Both the position numbers and the translations under genes were made by a program. Shown here piece after piece: positions 33,371 to 45,868 of a stretch of 64,000 bases of DNA; positions within the stretch are counted from its first letter, which is position 1, and every line of letters starts with the position of its first letter. The notes beneath the pieces were generated by a model that ran no database searches, was not told the origin of the DNA, and saw only the letters and a list, made by a program, of their open reading frames with translations. Origin of the DNA: Daphnia carinata (lineage: Eukaryota > Arthropoda > Branchiopoda > Diplostraca > Daphniidae); the NCBI RefSeq assembly GCF_022539665.2, contig NC_081336.1, forward strand, positions 5,286,221 to 5,350,220, in the 5' to 3' direction.

Positions 33371-35860
33371 AATTTCCAAGTTCGTAAGAACCTCATTTTT
33401 GTTTCAAAATATATTTCCCACCTACTATTCCGTGGAATTTGGAATGTACGAAGGTTGCTGAAACCGTCACCTGCTATAAGGTTTGCCGAGATCAAACAAT
33501 GTTAGCGTATGTGCGCTAGTTAATTTTTGATTATTGATTCGGTAGTAATCTGATTTCCGATTATGTTAGTATTTATCCATTGCTAATATCCCGTTATATA
33601 AAGTTCATTTTTTACAATTTTTGTTTATTGAACAACTATGGCTTCTTTGAACAGAATATAAGAAATCTATGTTTTTCGCAATTCGCCTTGTTCTGTCCAA
33701 CCTCTTTGCTCATTCCCCCCCAACTCCCCTTCCACCTCCCTTATCACTTCCCATTGCCGATGCGTATGCCATAGATAAAGACCGTTTGTTCATTTTGAAT
33801 ACGAAAATTGAATGAGTTTTGCGGGGCTTTTGTGGGTGCTGGGAACAAAGATATGTTAACATGAAGACTAGTTCGTTCTTATTAAAATTTGATAAACAAT
33901 GTTTATAGGAATAATATTATAAACTTAAAGTATCATCTGAAGTAAGGAACAAAAAAAAGACTGTTATAATTCAATATTGATTTTATATCTTTTATTTCCT
34001 TATCATATTTTCAATTCTTTTCAAAGTTACAAAGAGCCCAATATATATATTAAAATCATAACCTACTGCTATAACTATGCCAGGCGGTGTGACTGCTGAC
34101 TGTTATCTAGGCTAGGAGTGCTTTTCACCAAAGCAATAAATAGTTCAAGCAAAACTGGAATATACAATTTGCGTAGGAACATCGATGAGTCAAAATTCGA
34201 AAGTAAATGCATGGCTATTGTTAAAGAGCAACCGTTTGTTAAAGAATAACCTCACATTTACTCCGAGAAAACCATCTACGTCTCTGGCAAGAACTTGCAT
34301 TTTTCCAGCATTTTTATAAATGATTTTTTAGGTTGTTCGTATCTAGTTTTCCCCTTACGCACATTTTCAAGGAGCTATTGGTTACCTAATTACATCACAT
34401 ACTGCACTGAAATATAAGGAAGCTTTGTACTTGACGTTAACAAAGCTACTAATAATGACAAATCAATTGTAATTTCTACCATGAAAGTCTTTTTTTATAA
34501 GTCTATGATTAATGAAGATATGAAACCTTTTAAAATGAATCTAAGATTTTTTTTCTTCAAATTTTCCACGATCATGGAAGGCATTCCAGTGCATTTTTGT
34601 AAAAAACTATCACGACATGGCTTGCACATGAAAGAACACGGAGCTATCTCATCCATGAGACAGTATCGGTCTTTCATACGATAAACTTGCCTTTTATCTT
34701 TGGTTTTCTCAGTTTATGCTCTTTCTTTTCAGTTTCCTTTTTCTTAATGTTGGCTTTTCTTGTTTTCTGTTGTTATTCCATTCTCTTTTCCTATTCTTCG
34801 ATGTGTTCAGCCAACTTCTTTTTACTTTCTGATTTGATTTCATCTCGTTTCTTAATTGATTTAGCAAGCAATTCCACATTGTTTTTTACCTATTGCAATA
34901 CAGAAAGGTTAAAAGTTTTGAACATCTTACAAATATGTTTGTCAAATTGAAAGTTTACCTGAAAACCTTCAGCTCTTTGCAGAGCACCTTTTCATGCCTG
35001 TTTCTCTTCAATACTTCTTGCATTCTCAACTTCAGCTTGGCCATAGAAGATTTTCACTTTGTCTTTGAGTTTTTTTTAGCTTTAATCATTGCCGCTTCTG
35101 GCTTTAAAGTGGTCTTGTTCAGAATGAGTGAGGGATTAGGTAGTTCTCCTCAATCAAATTTTCTGAAAACTAGGCAGCCTTCACTGTTGAAAATTGTTGT
35201 TAGCAGTGTACTTGTTGTTCTTGGTTCAGGAATACCTGTTTTGACAAACTCTGTGAGATCAGAGGTTGATGACACTGATGCTGCCTCTGTGGCTTGTGCA
35301 AGATTGGCAATTCAGGACCTCTTCGTCTTATTTTTCCTTTTTAATTTCTTCTTCATTTCATCTAACTTCCGTTTAGTTTGGCTTTTGTTGTCTTATCAGA
35401 CAAATCCAGCTTTTTCCCTGAAAATCGATGGAATAAACTGGCCGGTCTTCCTTAAATGTAAAGATCAACACATACCTGTGAAGTGTGAGAGCTTAGCTAT
35501 TAGACGGTCTTCCATTTCTTCAGGACTGGCAGCATGGTTCCTGGTGTTTTTTCAGAAACGGCTTGTATATCCACATCGTTGCTATCAGGATCTGTATGAA
35601 GCTGTTCAGCAACATAATCAATAGCAGTCATCCATTCTTCCCTAGAATCCAATAACGAAGTTATGCTCACAATTTTTGTTATTTCACACACGAGAAAACC
35701 ACAACGTGTGAATATTTTTAAAATTAGGTTTTGACCCTTCACATACCTTTCTTTTTCAGACTCAATCTGAAAACTTGTTTCAATTACATGCATCCATTGA
35801 AGACCTCGAATCAGAAAGGTGGATGGTTTGGATGATCCTCTGGTATCATGCAAAAACAAA
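33371..35860 (-). pseudogene. repeat unit 1: decayed gene with Akt-like exons
   Basis: Read on the minus strand from 35860 the unit has Akt-like exons (separate entry), a 58-bp intron (35418-35475), and a basic coiled coil (KKLDLSDKTTKAKL). Next is a Ser/Thr segment (ATEAASVSSTS and later EFVKTGIPEPR), another intron, and a strongly charged coiled coil. The end has a Cys-rich piece (CSFMCKPCRDSFLQKC) at about 34630-34580, then 1.2 kb without clear coding to the array. Stops occur in every exon. I do not recognise the protein apart from the PH-domain portion. Confidence 0.5.
35476..35839 (-). pseudogene. Akt: fragment of an Akt/PKB-like PH domain, two exons
   Basis: On the minus strand a 93-nt exon (35839-35747) reads SSKPSTFLIRGLQWMHVIET and SFQIESEKER. 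A 105-bp GT-AG intron follows, and the next exon (from 35641) starts EEWMTAIDYVAEQL. From knowledge of the family, this matches the end of the PH domain of Akt kinases (the segment with T-F-I-I-R-C-L-Q-W and R-E-E-W-T-x-A-I), which binds PIP3 at the membrane. Only the last third of the PH domain is present; the kinase domain is absent. After VAEQL the similarity fades. The presence of an intron shows capture at DNA level rather than from mRNA. The fragment sits at the inner end of repeat unit 1. Confidence 0.7.
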
Positions 35861-36380
35861 GTAAAGATATTCTAAGATGTATTGGTTAGTAAAATGTTAT
35901 ACCGCTTTCATAATTTGGCATCCTTTCACAGTAAAATTGTTGAGTGATTAAGCAAGTCCTATGTTTGGCTTTGGTTTATGCTTGGATCCTAGTAATAATC
36001 AAAAATCCCGTATAACAAAATATCTTTGACACAAATTTTTAATGTTTTCTAGAAAACAAAATAAACATTGAATGTGAATGAGAATGCATAATATGTTCCA
36101 CGTCAACAATTTAAGTGCAAGCTGCACCTAAGTCTCTGTAGAAGAGCTTACTCAATTTACCTCTTTAAAGCAGCTATCCGTCCTTTAGGGTAAAAGGAGT
36201 TTTTGGTAGAATCTATTGCACGGAAACATTTTGTCGACGAATCTAGCATATTGTTATTTTCTTTAGAGAACGACATTTTCAAGCCAAATGTAGCTTCAGA
36301 ACGCCTCCACTTGAGGGCAGTATAAGCAGAGTAAGTATCCAAAAAATCGTATGAAGGGTAGTACAAAAAACAAGGAGGTC
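35861..36380. other. spacer between repeat units 1 and 2
   Basis: It contains CGCCTCCACTTGAGGGCAG at about 36300, which recurs inverted in the spacer at 41492-41744 (CTGCCCTCAGGTGGAGGCG). Otherwise no gene is seen. Confidence 0.5.
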
Positions 36381-36536
36381 GGAGAAAAAGGCCCAGACGA
36401 AAAAGGCCCAGACGAAAAAGGCCCGCGAAAAAGGCCCAGACGAAAAAGGCCCATACGAAAAAGGCCCACTTTTTTCCAAATTCAAAAGTGGGCCTTTTTC
36501 TCCATTGGACTGGGCCTTTTTCTCCGCTCAATTTTC
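36381..36536 (+). repeat. AAAAAGGCCC hairpin array 2
   Basis: The same 15-bp units, with the shortened GCG variant in the middle, then AAAAAGGCCCACTTTT and its perfect inverse, then a second inverted unit (CTGGGCCTTTTTCTCCG). The flank is GGAGGTC. Confidence 0.85.
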
Positions 36537-38575
36537 CATTTTCTTACAAACTTTATGTTTGTTTCGAAAATTGTATTTCCCACCTTCTATTCCGTGGAAT
36601 TTGGAATGTACAAAAGTTGCTGAAACCGTGATCTTCTTTAAGGATTGCAGAGATCAAACAATGTTAGCGTTTGTGCGCTAGTAAATCTTTGATTATTTAT
36701 TCGGTTGCAATCTAATTTCGGATTATATTAGTATTTATATATTGCTAATATCCCGTTTAATAAAGTTCATTTTTCACAATTTTTGTTTATTGAACTACCA
36801 TCGCTTTTTTAAATATAATACAAAAAATAAATGTTTTTCGCACCGCACCTGCCTTGTTCTGTCCACCCTCTTTCATTATTCCCCCAATCCCCAGTCCATC
36901 TCCCATATAGCTTCTTTTTGTCGATACTTATGCCATAGGTAAAGACCACTGATTCGTTGGGAATACGGAAACTGAATGAGTTCCGCGGGGCTTTTGTGGT
37001 TGCTGGGAACAAAAATATATGTTACCACGAAGACTAGTTTATTATCATTAACATTTGATAAATAATGTTTATAGGAATAATATTACAAACTTAAATTATC
37101 GTCTGAGGCAAGGACCAAAACAAAGATTATGTAATTCAATATTGATTCTAATACCATTTATTCCTTATACATTTTCAATTCTTTTAACACTTACAAAGAG
37201 CCCAATAAATATATTAAAATCATAACCTACTGCTATAAATGATTCTGTTCGTTCTTCGTGTCCTGTTTTCACCTTTTGCACATTTTCAAGCAGCTATTGA
37301 TTACCTAATTACACATCACATAATACATTGAGATATAAGGAAGCTTTACACTTTACGTTAACAAAGCTACTAATAATGACAAATCAATTTTCTACCATGA
37401 CGGACTTTTTTTAAAATGAGAGTCTGTTATTAGTGAAGACACTAAACCTTTTTAAATGAATCTAAGATATTTTTTCTTCAAATTTTCCACGATCATGGAA
37501 GGCATGCCAGTGTATTTTTCTATAAAACTATCACGACATGGCTGCACATGAAAGAACAAGAGTTTAGCTCATCCATGAGTCAGTATCAGTCTTTCATACG
37601 GTAAATTTGCCTTTTTTCTTTAGTTTATTCACTTTATGTTCTTTCTTTTCAGTTTTATTTTTCTTAATGTTGGCTTTTCTCTTTTTCTGTTGTTATTCCT
37701 TTCTCTTTTCCTTTTCTTCGATTCGTTCAGCGCAATTTATGTTACTTTCTGATTTGATCTCGTTCATTAATTGATTTGGCAAGCAATTCCACATAGTCTT
37801 TTACCTATTGCAATAAAGAAAGGTTAAAAGTTTTGAAGATCTTACAAATATTTTTGTCAAATTGAAAGTTTACCTGAAAACCTTCAGCTATTTGCAGAGC
37901 ACCATTTCATGCCTGTTTCTATTCAATGCTTCTTGCATTCTCAGCTTCAGCTTGGCCTACCAAGATATTCATTTTTGGTTTAAGTTTTATTTTCTTTCAT
38001 TTTAATCGTTGCCACTTCTGGATATAAAGTGGTCTTTTTCAGAATGGGTGAGGAATTAGATAGTTCTCCAAAATCAAATTTGCTGGAAACTAGGCAGCCT
38101 TCACTGTTAAAAATTGGTGTTGCCAGTGTACTTGCTAGTCTTGGTTGAGGAATTTCTGTTTTAACAAACTCTGAAAGACCAGAGGTTGATGACACAGATA
38201 CTGCCTTGGTGGCTCGAGCATGTTTGGCAATTCAGGACCTCTTCTTCTTACTTTTTCTTTTTAATTTCTTCTTCATTCCCTCTAACTTCCGTTTAAATTG
38301 GATTTTCGTTGCCTTATCAGACAATTCCAGCTTTTCCTCTGAAAATCAATGGAATAAACTGGCCGGTCTTCCTTAAATGTAAATGTTAACACATACCTGT
38401 TAAGTGTGAGGCGTTCATTCAGTTTATGTTCTTTCTTCTCAGTTTTCTTTTTCTTAATGTTGGCTTTTCTCGTTTTCTGTTGTTATTCCTTTCTCTTTTC
38501 CTATTCTTCGATGCGTTCAGCCAACTTCTTTTTACTATCTGATTTGATTTCTTCTTGTTTCAGGCAGTTTCAGGC
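36537..38575 (-). repeat. repeat unit 2, shorter form
   Basis: It matches unit 1 but lacks about 270 bp near its 34075-34340 equivalent and the Akt-like exons. The coding remnant on the minus strand includes SSTSGLSEFVKTEIPQPRLA at about 38195-38130. The end at 38405-38575 repeats the charged coiled-coil segment and joins unit 3 head to head. Confidence 0.6.
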
Positions 38576-41345
38576 AAGGCAATTGACCAACATTCCAACT
38601 GAAAGTGTATCTACAGTTGACGATCTCAATAGCAATAAGGTTGGTGTTGAACAAGAAGAATGTCTAGCAGCTAACACCTCACACTTAACAGGTATGTGTT
38701 GATCTTTACGTTCAAGGAAGACTGACCAGCTTATTCCATCCATTTTCAGGGAAAAGGCTGGATTTGTCTGATAGGACAATGAAAACCAAACTTAAAAGGA
38801 GTTAGAAAAATTGCAGAAGAAGAAATTAAAAAAGAAAAATAACAAGAAGTGGTCCTAAATTGCCAAACTTGCACAAGCCACCGAGGCAGCATCAGTGTCA
38901 TCAACCTCTGATCCGACAGAGTTTGTCAAAACAGGTATTCCTGAACCAAGACCAACAAGTACACTGCTAACACAAATTTTCAACAGTGAAGGCTGCCTAG
39001 TATTCAACAAATTTGATTTAGGAGAACTATCTTATCCCTCACCCATTCTGAACAAGACCACTTTAGATTCAAAAGTGGCAACGATAAAAAAAAAAACTCA
39101 AAGCCAAAGTGAAAATCTTGGATGGCCAAACTGAAGTTGAATGCGAGAAGTATTGAAGAGAAACAGGCGTGAAAAGGTGCTCTGCAAAGAGCAGAAGGTT
39201 TTTAGGTAAACTTTCAATTTGACAAACATATTTTTAAGATTTTAAATAATTTAACCTTTCTGTATTGCAATAGGTGAAAAACAATGTGGAATTGCTTGCT
39301 AAATCTATTAAGAAACAAGATGAAATCAAATCAAATTGTAAAAGAAGTTGGCTGAACGCATCGAAGAATAGGAAAAGAGAAAGGAATAACAACAGAAAAC
39401 GAGAAAAGCAAACACTAAGAAAAAGAAAACTGAAAATAAAGAACATAAACCGAATGAACACCTCACACTTAACAGGTATGTGTTAACATTTACATTTAAT
39501 GAAGACCGGCCAGTTTATTCCATTGATTTTCAGGGAAAAAGCTGGAATTGTCTGATAAGACAACGAAAATCAAACTTAAACGGAAGTTAGAGGGAATGAA
39601 CAAGAAATTAAAAAGGAAAAGTAAGAAGAAGAGGTCCTGAATTGCCAAACATGCTCGAGCCACCAAGGCAGCATCTGTGTCATCAACCTCTGGTCTTTCA
39701 GAGTTTGTTAAAACAGAAATTCCTGAAGCAAGACTAGCAAGTACACTGGCAACACCAATTTTTAACAGTGGAGGCTGCCTAGTTTCCGGCAAATTTGACT
39801 TTGGAGAACTATCTAATTCCTCACCCATTCTGAATAAGACCACTTTAGATCCAGAAGTGGCAACGATTAAAATGAAAGAAAATAAAACTTAAACCAAAAA
39901 TGAAAATCTTGGTAGGCCAAGCTGAAGTTGAAAATGCAAGAAGTATTGAAGAGAAACAGGCACGAAATGGTGCTCTGCAAATAGCTGAAGGTTTTCAGGT
40001 AAACTTTCAATTTGACAAAAATATTTGTAAGATCTTGAAAACTTTTAACCTTTCTGTATTGCAATAGGTAAAAGACTATGTGGAATTGCTTGCCAAACCG
40101 AATAATGAACGAGATCAAATCAAATCAGAGAGTAACAAAAATTGCGCTGAACGAATCGAAGAAAAGGAAAAGAGAAGGGAATAACAACAGAAAAGGAGAA
40201 AAGCCAACATTAAGAAAAAGAAAACTGAAAAGAAAGAACATAAAGTGAATAAACTAAAGAAAAAAGGCAAATTTATCGCATGAAAAACTGATACTGACTG
40301 ATGGATCAGCTAAACTTGTGTTCTTTCATGTGCAGCCATGTCGTGATAGTTTTTTAGAAAAATACACTGATATGCCTTCCATGATCGTGGAAAATTTGAA
40401 GAAAAAAAATCTTAGATTCAATTTAAAAGGTTTAGTGTCTTCACTAATAAGAGACTCTCATAAAAAAAAATCCGTCGTAGTAGAAAATTGATTTGTCATT
40501 ATTAGTAGCTTTGCTAACGTAAAGTGTAAAGCTTCCTTATATCTCAATGTAGTATCTCATGTGTAATTAGGTAATCAATAGCTGCTTGAAAATGTACAAA
40601 AGGTGAAAACAGGACACGAAGAACGAACAAAATCATTTATAGCAGTAGGTTATGATTTTAATATATTTATTGGGCTCTTTGTAATTGTTAAAAGAATTGA
40701 AAATGTATAAGGAATAAATGGTATTAGAATCAATATTGGATTACAATAGTCTTTGTTTTGGTCCTTGCTTCAGACGATAGTTCAAGTTTGTACTATTATT
40801 CCTATAAACATTATTTATCAAATGTTAATAATAATAAACTAGTCTTCGTGGTAACATATATTTTTGTTCCCAGCAACCACAAAAGCCCCGCGGAACTCAT
40901 TCAGTTTCCTTATTCACAACGAATCAGTGGTCTTTACCTATGGCATAAGTATCGACAAAGGGAAGTTATAAGGGAGATGGACTGGGGGTTGGGGGAATAA
41001 TCAAAGAGGGTGGACAGAACAAGGCTAAGTGCGAAAAACATTAATTTCTTGTATTATATTAAAAAAAGCCGATAGTAGTTCAACAAACAAAAATTGTGAA
41101 AAATGAACTTTATTTAACGGGATATTAGCAATATATAAATACTAACGTAATCCGAAATCAGATTGCTAACGAATAAATAATCAAAGATTAACTAACGTAC
41201 ATACGCTAACATTGTTTGATCTCTGCAATCCTTAAAGAAGATCACGGTTTCAGCAACATTTGTACATTCCAAATTCCACGGAATAGAAGGTGGGAAATAC
41301 AATTTTCGAAACAAACATAAAGTTTGTAAGAAAATGGAAATTGAG
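38576..41345 (+). repeat. repeat unit 3, inverted, with duplicated coding block
   Basis: On the plus strand two tandem copies of a coding block (38576-39470 and 39465-40260) carry the same spliced segment: an exon ending CACTTAACAG, an intron GTATGTGTT..TTTTCAG, and SSTSDPTEFVKTGIPEPRP or SSTSGLSEFVKTEIPEARLA. A second intron (GTAAACTTTC..TTGCAATAG) precedes a Lys/Glu coiled coil. Stops and shifts break all frames. The rest is the inverted 1.1-kb noncoding part and the array. Confidence 0.6.
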
Positions 41346-41491
41346 CGGAGAAAAAGGCCCAGTCCAATGGAGAAAAAGGCCCACTTTTGAATTTGGAAAA
41401 AAGTGGGCCTTTTTCGTATGGGCCTTTTTCGTCTGGGCCTTTTTCGCGGGCCTTTTTCGTCTGGGCCTTTTTCGTCTGGGCCTTTTTCTCC
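41346..41491 (-). repeat. AAAAAGGCCC hairpin array 3 (inverted)
   Basis: Reverse complement of the array type 2 with the same GCG variant. Its outer flank is GCCAATC, the reverse complement of the flank of array 1. Confidence 0.85.
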
Positions 41492-41744
41492 GCCAATCAA
41501 AAACAAACGTAGTAAAATAAACTCTTAAAATTGCCAATTGAAATTTAAAAAAGAATGTAATTCTTGTATTACAAATTCAACAAAATTTAGTTACTTTTTT
41601 ATTGTTCATGGTTTCTATCTGCTTATACTGCCCTCAGGTGGAGGCGTCATAAAATCAAGAGCCTTATAAAACGCGAGGGTCCATTGACATCGTCGCTCTT
41701 AAAAAGCAACTCTCTCCTGAAGACTTTTTCATTTCTAGCTTATT
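41492..41744. other. spacer between repeat units 3 and 4
   Basis: It shares, inverted, a short segment with the spacer at 35861-36380 and ends in a polypyrimidine acceptor-like sequence (TTTTTCATTTCTAG) before unit 4. No gene is seen. Confidence 0.45.
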
Positions 41745-44700
41745 GACCAACTTCCAACTGAAAGTGTATCTACAGTTGACGATCTCAATAGCAAGAAGGT
41801 TGGTGTTGAACTGGAAGAATGTCTAGCAGCTAACACCTCACACTTAATAGGTATGTATTAATCTTTACGTTTAAGGAAGGCGGGCCAGCTTATTCCATCT
41901 ATTTTCAGGGAAAAGGAAGGATTTGTCTGATAGGACAATAAAAACAAAACTTAAAAGGAGTTAGAAAAATTGAAGAAGAAGAAATTAAAAAAGAAAAATA
42001 ACAAGAAGCGGTCCTGAATTGCCAAACTTGCACAAGCCACCGAGGCAGCATCAGTGTCATCAACCTCTGATCCCACAGAGTTTGTCAAAACAGGTATTCC
42101 TGAACCAAGACCAATAAGTACACCGCTAACACCTATTTTCAACAGTGAAGGCTGCCTAGTATTCAGCAAATTTGATTTAGGAGAACTATCTAATCCCTCA
42201 CCCATTCTGAACAAGACCACTTTAGATTCAAAAGTGGCAATGATAACAAAAAAAACTCAAAGCCAAAGTGAAAATCTTGGATGGCTAAGCTGAAGTTGGA
42301 ATGCGAGAAGTATTGAAGAGAAACAGTCATGAAATGGTGCTCTGCAAAGAGCTGAAGGTTTTCAGGTATACTTTCAATTTGACAAACATATTTGTAAGAT
42401 CTTAAATAATTTAAACCTTTCTGTATTGCAATAGGTAAAAAACAATGTGGAATTGCTTGCTAAATCTATTAAGAAACAAGATGAAATCAAATCAGATAGT
42501 AAAAAGAAGTTGGCGGAACCCATCGATGAATAGGAAAAGAGAAAGGAATAACAACAGAAAACGAGAAAAGCCAACATTAAGAAAAAGAAAACTGAAAAGA
42601 AAGAACATAAACTGAATGAACACCTCACACCTAACAAGTATGTGTTAACATTTACATTTAAGGAAGACCGGCCAGTTTATTCCATTGGTTTTCAGGGAAA
42701 AAGTTGGAATTGTCTGATAAGACAACGAAAATCAAACTTAAACGGAAGTTAGAGGGAATGAAGAAGAAATTAAAAAGGAAAAATAAGAAGAAGAGGTCCT
42801 GATTGCCAAACTTGCACAAGCCGCCATGGCAGCATCTGTGTCATCAACCTCTGGTCTTTCAGAGTTTGCCTAAACAAAAATTCCTGAACCAAGACTAGCA
42901 AGTAAACTGCAAAATGCCAACACCAATTTTCAACAGTGAAGGCTGCCTAGTTTTCAGCAAATTTGATTTTGGAGAACTATTAAATCCCTCACCCATTCTG
43001 AAAAAGACCAATTTAGATCCATAAGTGGCAACGATTAAAATGAAAAAAAAAATTGAAACCCAAAAGTGAAAATCTTGGTAGGCAAAGCTGAAGTTGAGAA
43101 TGCAAGAAGCATTGAAGAGAAACAGGCATGAAATGGTGATCTGCAAATAGCTGAAGGTTTTCAGGTAAACTATCAATTTGACAAACACATTTGTAAGATC
43201 ATCAAAACTTTTAACCTATCTGTATTGCAATAGGTAGAAGACTGTGTGGAATTGCTTGACAAATAAATAAAGAAACGAGATACAAACAGATCAGAAAGCA
43301 AAAACAATTGGGCTGATCGCATCGAAGAAAAGGTAAAGAGAAAAGAATGACAACAGAAAAAGAAAAAAGCCAACATAAAGAAAAAGAAAACTGAAAAGAA
43401 AGAACATAAAGTGATTAAACCAAATCAAAAAAAGGAAAATTCATCGTATGAAGTACTGATACCGACTCATTGATGAGCTAAACCTATGTTCTTTCATGTG
43501 CAAGCCATGTCGTAATACATTTTTATAAAAAATACAGTGGCATGCTTCATGATCTTGGAAATTTTGAAGAAGAAAAATCGTAGATTCATTGTAAAAGGTT
43601 TATTAGTGTCTCCACTAATAAAGACATAAAAAAAGCCCTTCATGGTAGAAAATAAACTAAATTGGTTTGTAATTGTTAGTAGCTTTGTTAACGTCAAGTG
43701 CAAAGCTTCCTTATATTTCACTGTAGTATGTGATGTGAATAAGGTAACCAAAAGCCGCTTGAAAATGTCCATAAGGGGAAAACAAGACACGAAGAACGTA
43801 AAAAATCATTTATCATTGCTGGAAAAACGCGAGTTCTTACCAGAGACGTAGATGGCTCTCTCGGGCTAAAGGTGAGGTTATTCTTTAACAAAAGATTGCT
43901 GTTTAACAAAAGCCACGCATTAACTTTTTAAATTTGACTTATAGACGTTCCTACGCAAATTGAATATTCCAGTTTTGCTCGAACTATTTATTGCTTTGGT
44001 GAAAAGCGCTCCAAGATAACAGTTGGCAGTCACTGCCTGGCATAGTTATAGCAGTAGGTTATGATTTTAATATATTTATTTGGCTCTTTGTAATTGTGAA
44101 AAGAATTGAAAATCTGATAAGGAAATAAAAGGTATGAGAATCAATTTTCAATTACAATATTCTTTCTTTTGTCCTTGCCTCGGACGATAGTTTAAGTTTG
44201 TTACATTATTCCTATAAAGATTATTTATAAAATGTTAATAATAATAAACAGGTCTTCGTGTTAACATATCTTTTTTTCCCAGCAACCACAAAAGCCCCGC
44301 GGAACTCATTCAGTTTCGGTATTAACAACGAATCAGTGGTCTTTACCTATGTCATAAGTATCGACAAAAAGAAGTTATAAGGGAAATGGACTGGGGGTTG
44401 GGGGAATAATGAAGGAGGGTGGACAGAACAAGGCTAAGTGCAAAAAACATTTATTTCTTGTATTATATTTAAAAAGGCGATAGTAGTTCAATAAACCAAA
44501 ATTGTGAAAAATGAACTATATTAAACGGGATATTAGCAATATATAAATACTAACATAATCCGAAATCAGATTGCTAACGAATAAATAATCAAAGGTTAAC
44601 TAGCGTACATACGCTAACATTGTTTGATTTCGGCAAACCTTATAGAAGGTAACGGCAACCTATGTACATTCCACTTTCCACGGAATAGGAGGTTGGAAAT

Positions 44701-44747
44701 ATATTTTGGAAACAAATATAAAGTTTGTAGGAACATGGAAATTAAAC
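41745..44747 (+). repeat. repeat unit 4, inverted, longer form
   Basis: It has the same two coding blocks as unit 3 (41745-42630 and 42625-43430) and the 270-bp segment absent from units 2 and 3. The plus-strand remnant includes SSTSDPTEFVKTGIPEPRPI at 42054. The Akt-like exons are not present at its inner end, which begins at LTNFQLKVYLQLTISIARR-equivalent DNA (CAACTTCCAACTGAAAGTG). Confidence 0.6.
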
Positions 44748-44892
44748 GGAGAAAAAGGACCAGTCCAATGGAGAAAAAGGCCCACTTTTAAATTTGGAAA
44801 AAAGTGGGCCTTTTTCGTCTGGGCCTTTTTCGTCTGGGCCTTTTTTGCGGGCCTTTTTCGTCTGGGCCTTTTTCGTCTGGGCCTTTTTCTCC
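44748..44892 (-). repeat. AAAAAGGCCC hairpin array 4 (inverted)
   Basis: Reverse complement of the same array. Its outer flank GACCTCC is the reverse complement of that of array 2. Confidence 0.85.
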
Positions 44893-45868
44893 GACCTCCG
44901 GACGGCGGCAACCCAACGATAGACGCATCGAAACCTGAACGGAAGAAGAGTGGGAGGCCACTAGTCCCTGAAGACGATCACAAGAAGAAACGAGGGAAGA
45001 GAAAGGCGGCCCACACGAAGTTAGTGACACAGTTCAGAGAGGCAGTGGAAGACCACAAGATGGAAGCCGTCAGATTGAAGAAATTGCAAGTAACAGCATG
45101 GCGTGACGTATTGACTCGTATATACGACGAAGTCAAAGAAATACAAAACAAATATACAGAAAGTATATTGGCCTGACTGATCAACAAAGTCAAGCATGTG
45201 ACAAGTGGAAAGTAGGTTTCGAAACTGATCAAGTTTCGATGTTGAAGCTGGAATTGAAGTTGGAAACCCCAAGGGCTCAGATAGAGGCAAATACAACTTC
45301 CGCCACAGAAACCCTTAATATTGCGTTAAGAAGTATGCGTGCACAACTACAGTAAGAAAACTCATTGACAGTTCAAGAGTTACGTCCAACGATTATGCTT
45401 CCAACAACACGCTAGTCAGGGAAGCGCATCGAACGTTGGGCGGTTTGGATCAGAAGATTAATGCAGTTAAAATGGGCTTGAACGCAAAAATCTAAAACTT
45501 TCGCACGTAAGTAGAGGTGATGAAAGTTCAACTCCGAACGCTACAAGATCAACAACTTCCCGAGCAATCACAGGCCTTACCAATTTGCCAAAACGTTTCT
45601 ACTCTGTTCCCCTTTAGGGCAATAGTGGATGCAGCCCGACATCGTAAAAGATTGGTCGCCGCCGATGTATCTCCACGAGAACCGTGGCGATAAGAGAAGA
45701 GGAGAGCGAGAAGAGTATGAGGACTCCCCGGTACTCCTTTTCATGTTGGAGTACCTGCTAGCCGAAGAGGTACGCAAAGAGATTGGCGAATGTCTGACCG
45801 ACGGAACAATGCACTCCATGGCGTCTGGACGCAGTTTACGCTCGCACGGAGATTATGAATCAGACATA
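44893..45868 (+). pseudogene. gag-like coiled-coil fragment (element E)
   Basis: From 44893 the plus strand codes for a basic segment (KKKRGKRKAAHTKLVTQF) then a helical heptad region (AVEDHKMEAVRLKKLQ, TRIYDEVKEIQNKY). The frame shifts at about 45176, where DKWKVGFETDQVSMLKLEL follows. A last block at 45629-45868 is acidic and helical (VLLFMLEYLLAEEVRKEIGE). It resembles N-terminal parts of retroelement gag proteins (BEL/Pao or Gypsy). It begins where array 4 ends and is cut by an LTR at 45869, so both ends were lost to insertions. Confidence 0.5.

Larger units (their letters stand above)
33235..44899. repeat. 11.7-kb imperfect palindrome of four repeat units
   Basis: Two forward units (33242-35860 and 36381-38575) face two inverted units (38576-41491 and 41745-44892). 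Markers confirm it: GGGCTTTTGTGG..CTGGGAACAAA at 33836 and 36990 recurs inverted at 40875 and 44281; CCCAATA..TATTAAAATCATAACC at 34030 and 37200 recurs inverted at about 40640 and 44050. The outer pair (units 1 and 4) keeps about 270 bp at 34075-34340 that the inner pair (2 and 3) lacks, so the order mirrors about a centre near 38.5 kb. Each unit starts with a hairpin array. The family is not recognised. Confidence 0.75.

Noticed and set aside
33242..33495. Open frames made of KKAQTKK or FVWAFF repeats at all four arrays
   Set aside because: They come from the 15-bp periodicity of the AAAAAGGCCC array and are open in several frames on both strands.
34687..35624. Hydrophobic plus-strand frames resembling membrane proteins
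   Set aside because: They lie antisense to the spliced, Lys/Glu-rich coding remnant of repeat unit 1.
44893..45868. Gag E as the internal region of the adjacent LTR at 45869
   Set aside because: The LTR is inverted relative to the gag, and the gag does not resemble that of Gypsy-D.
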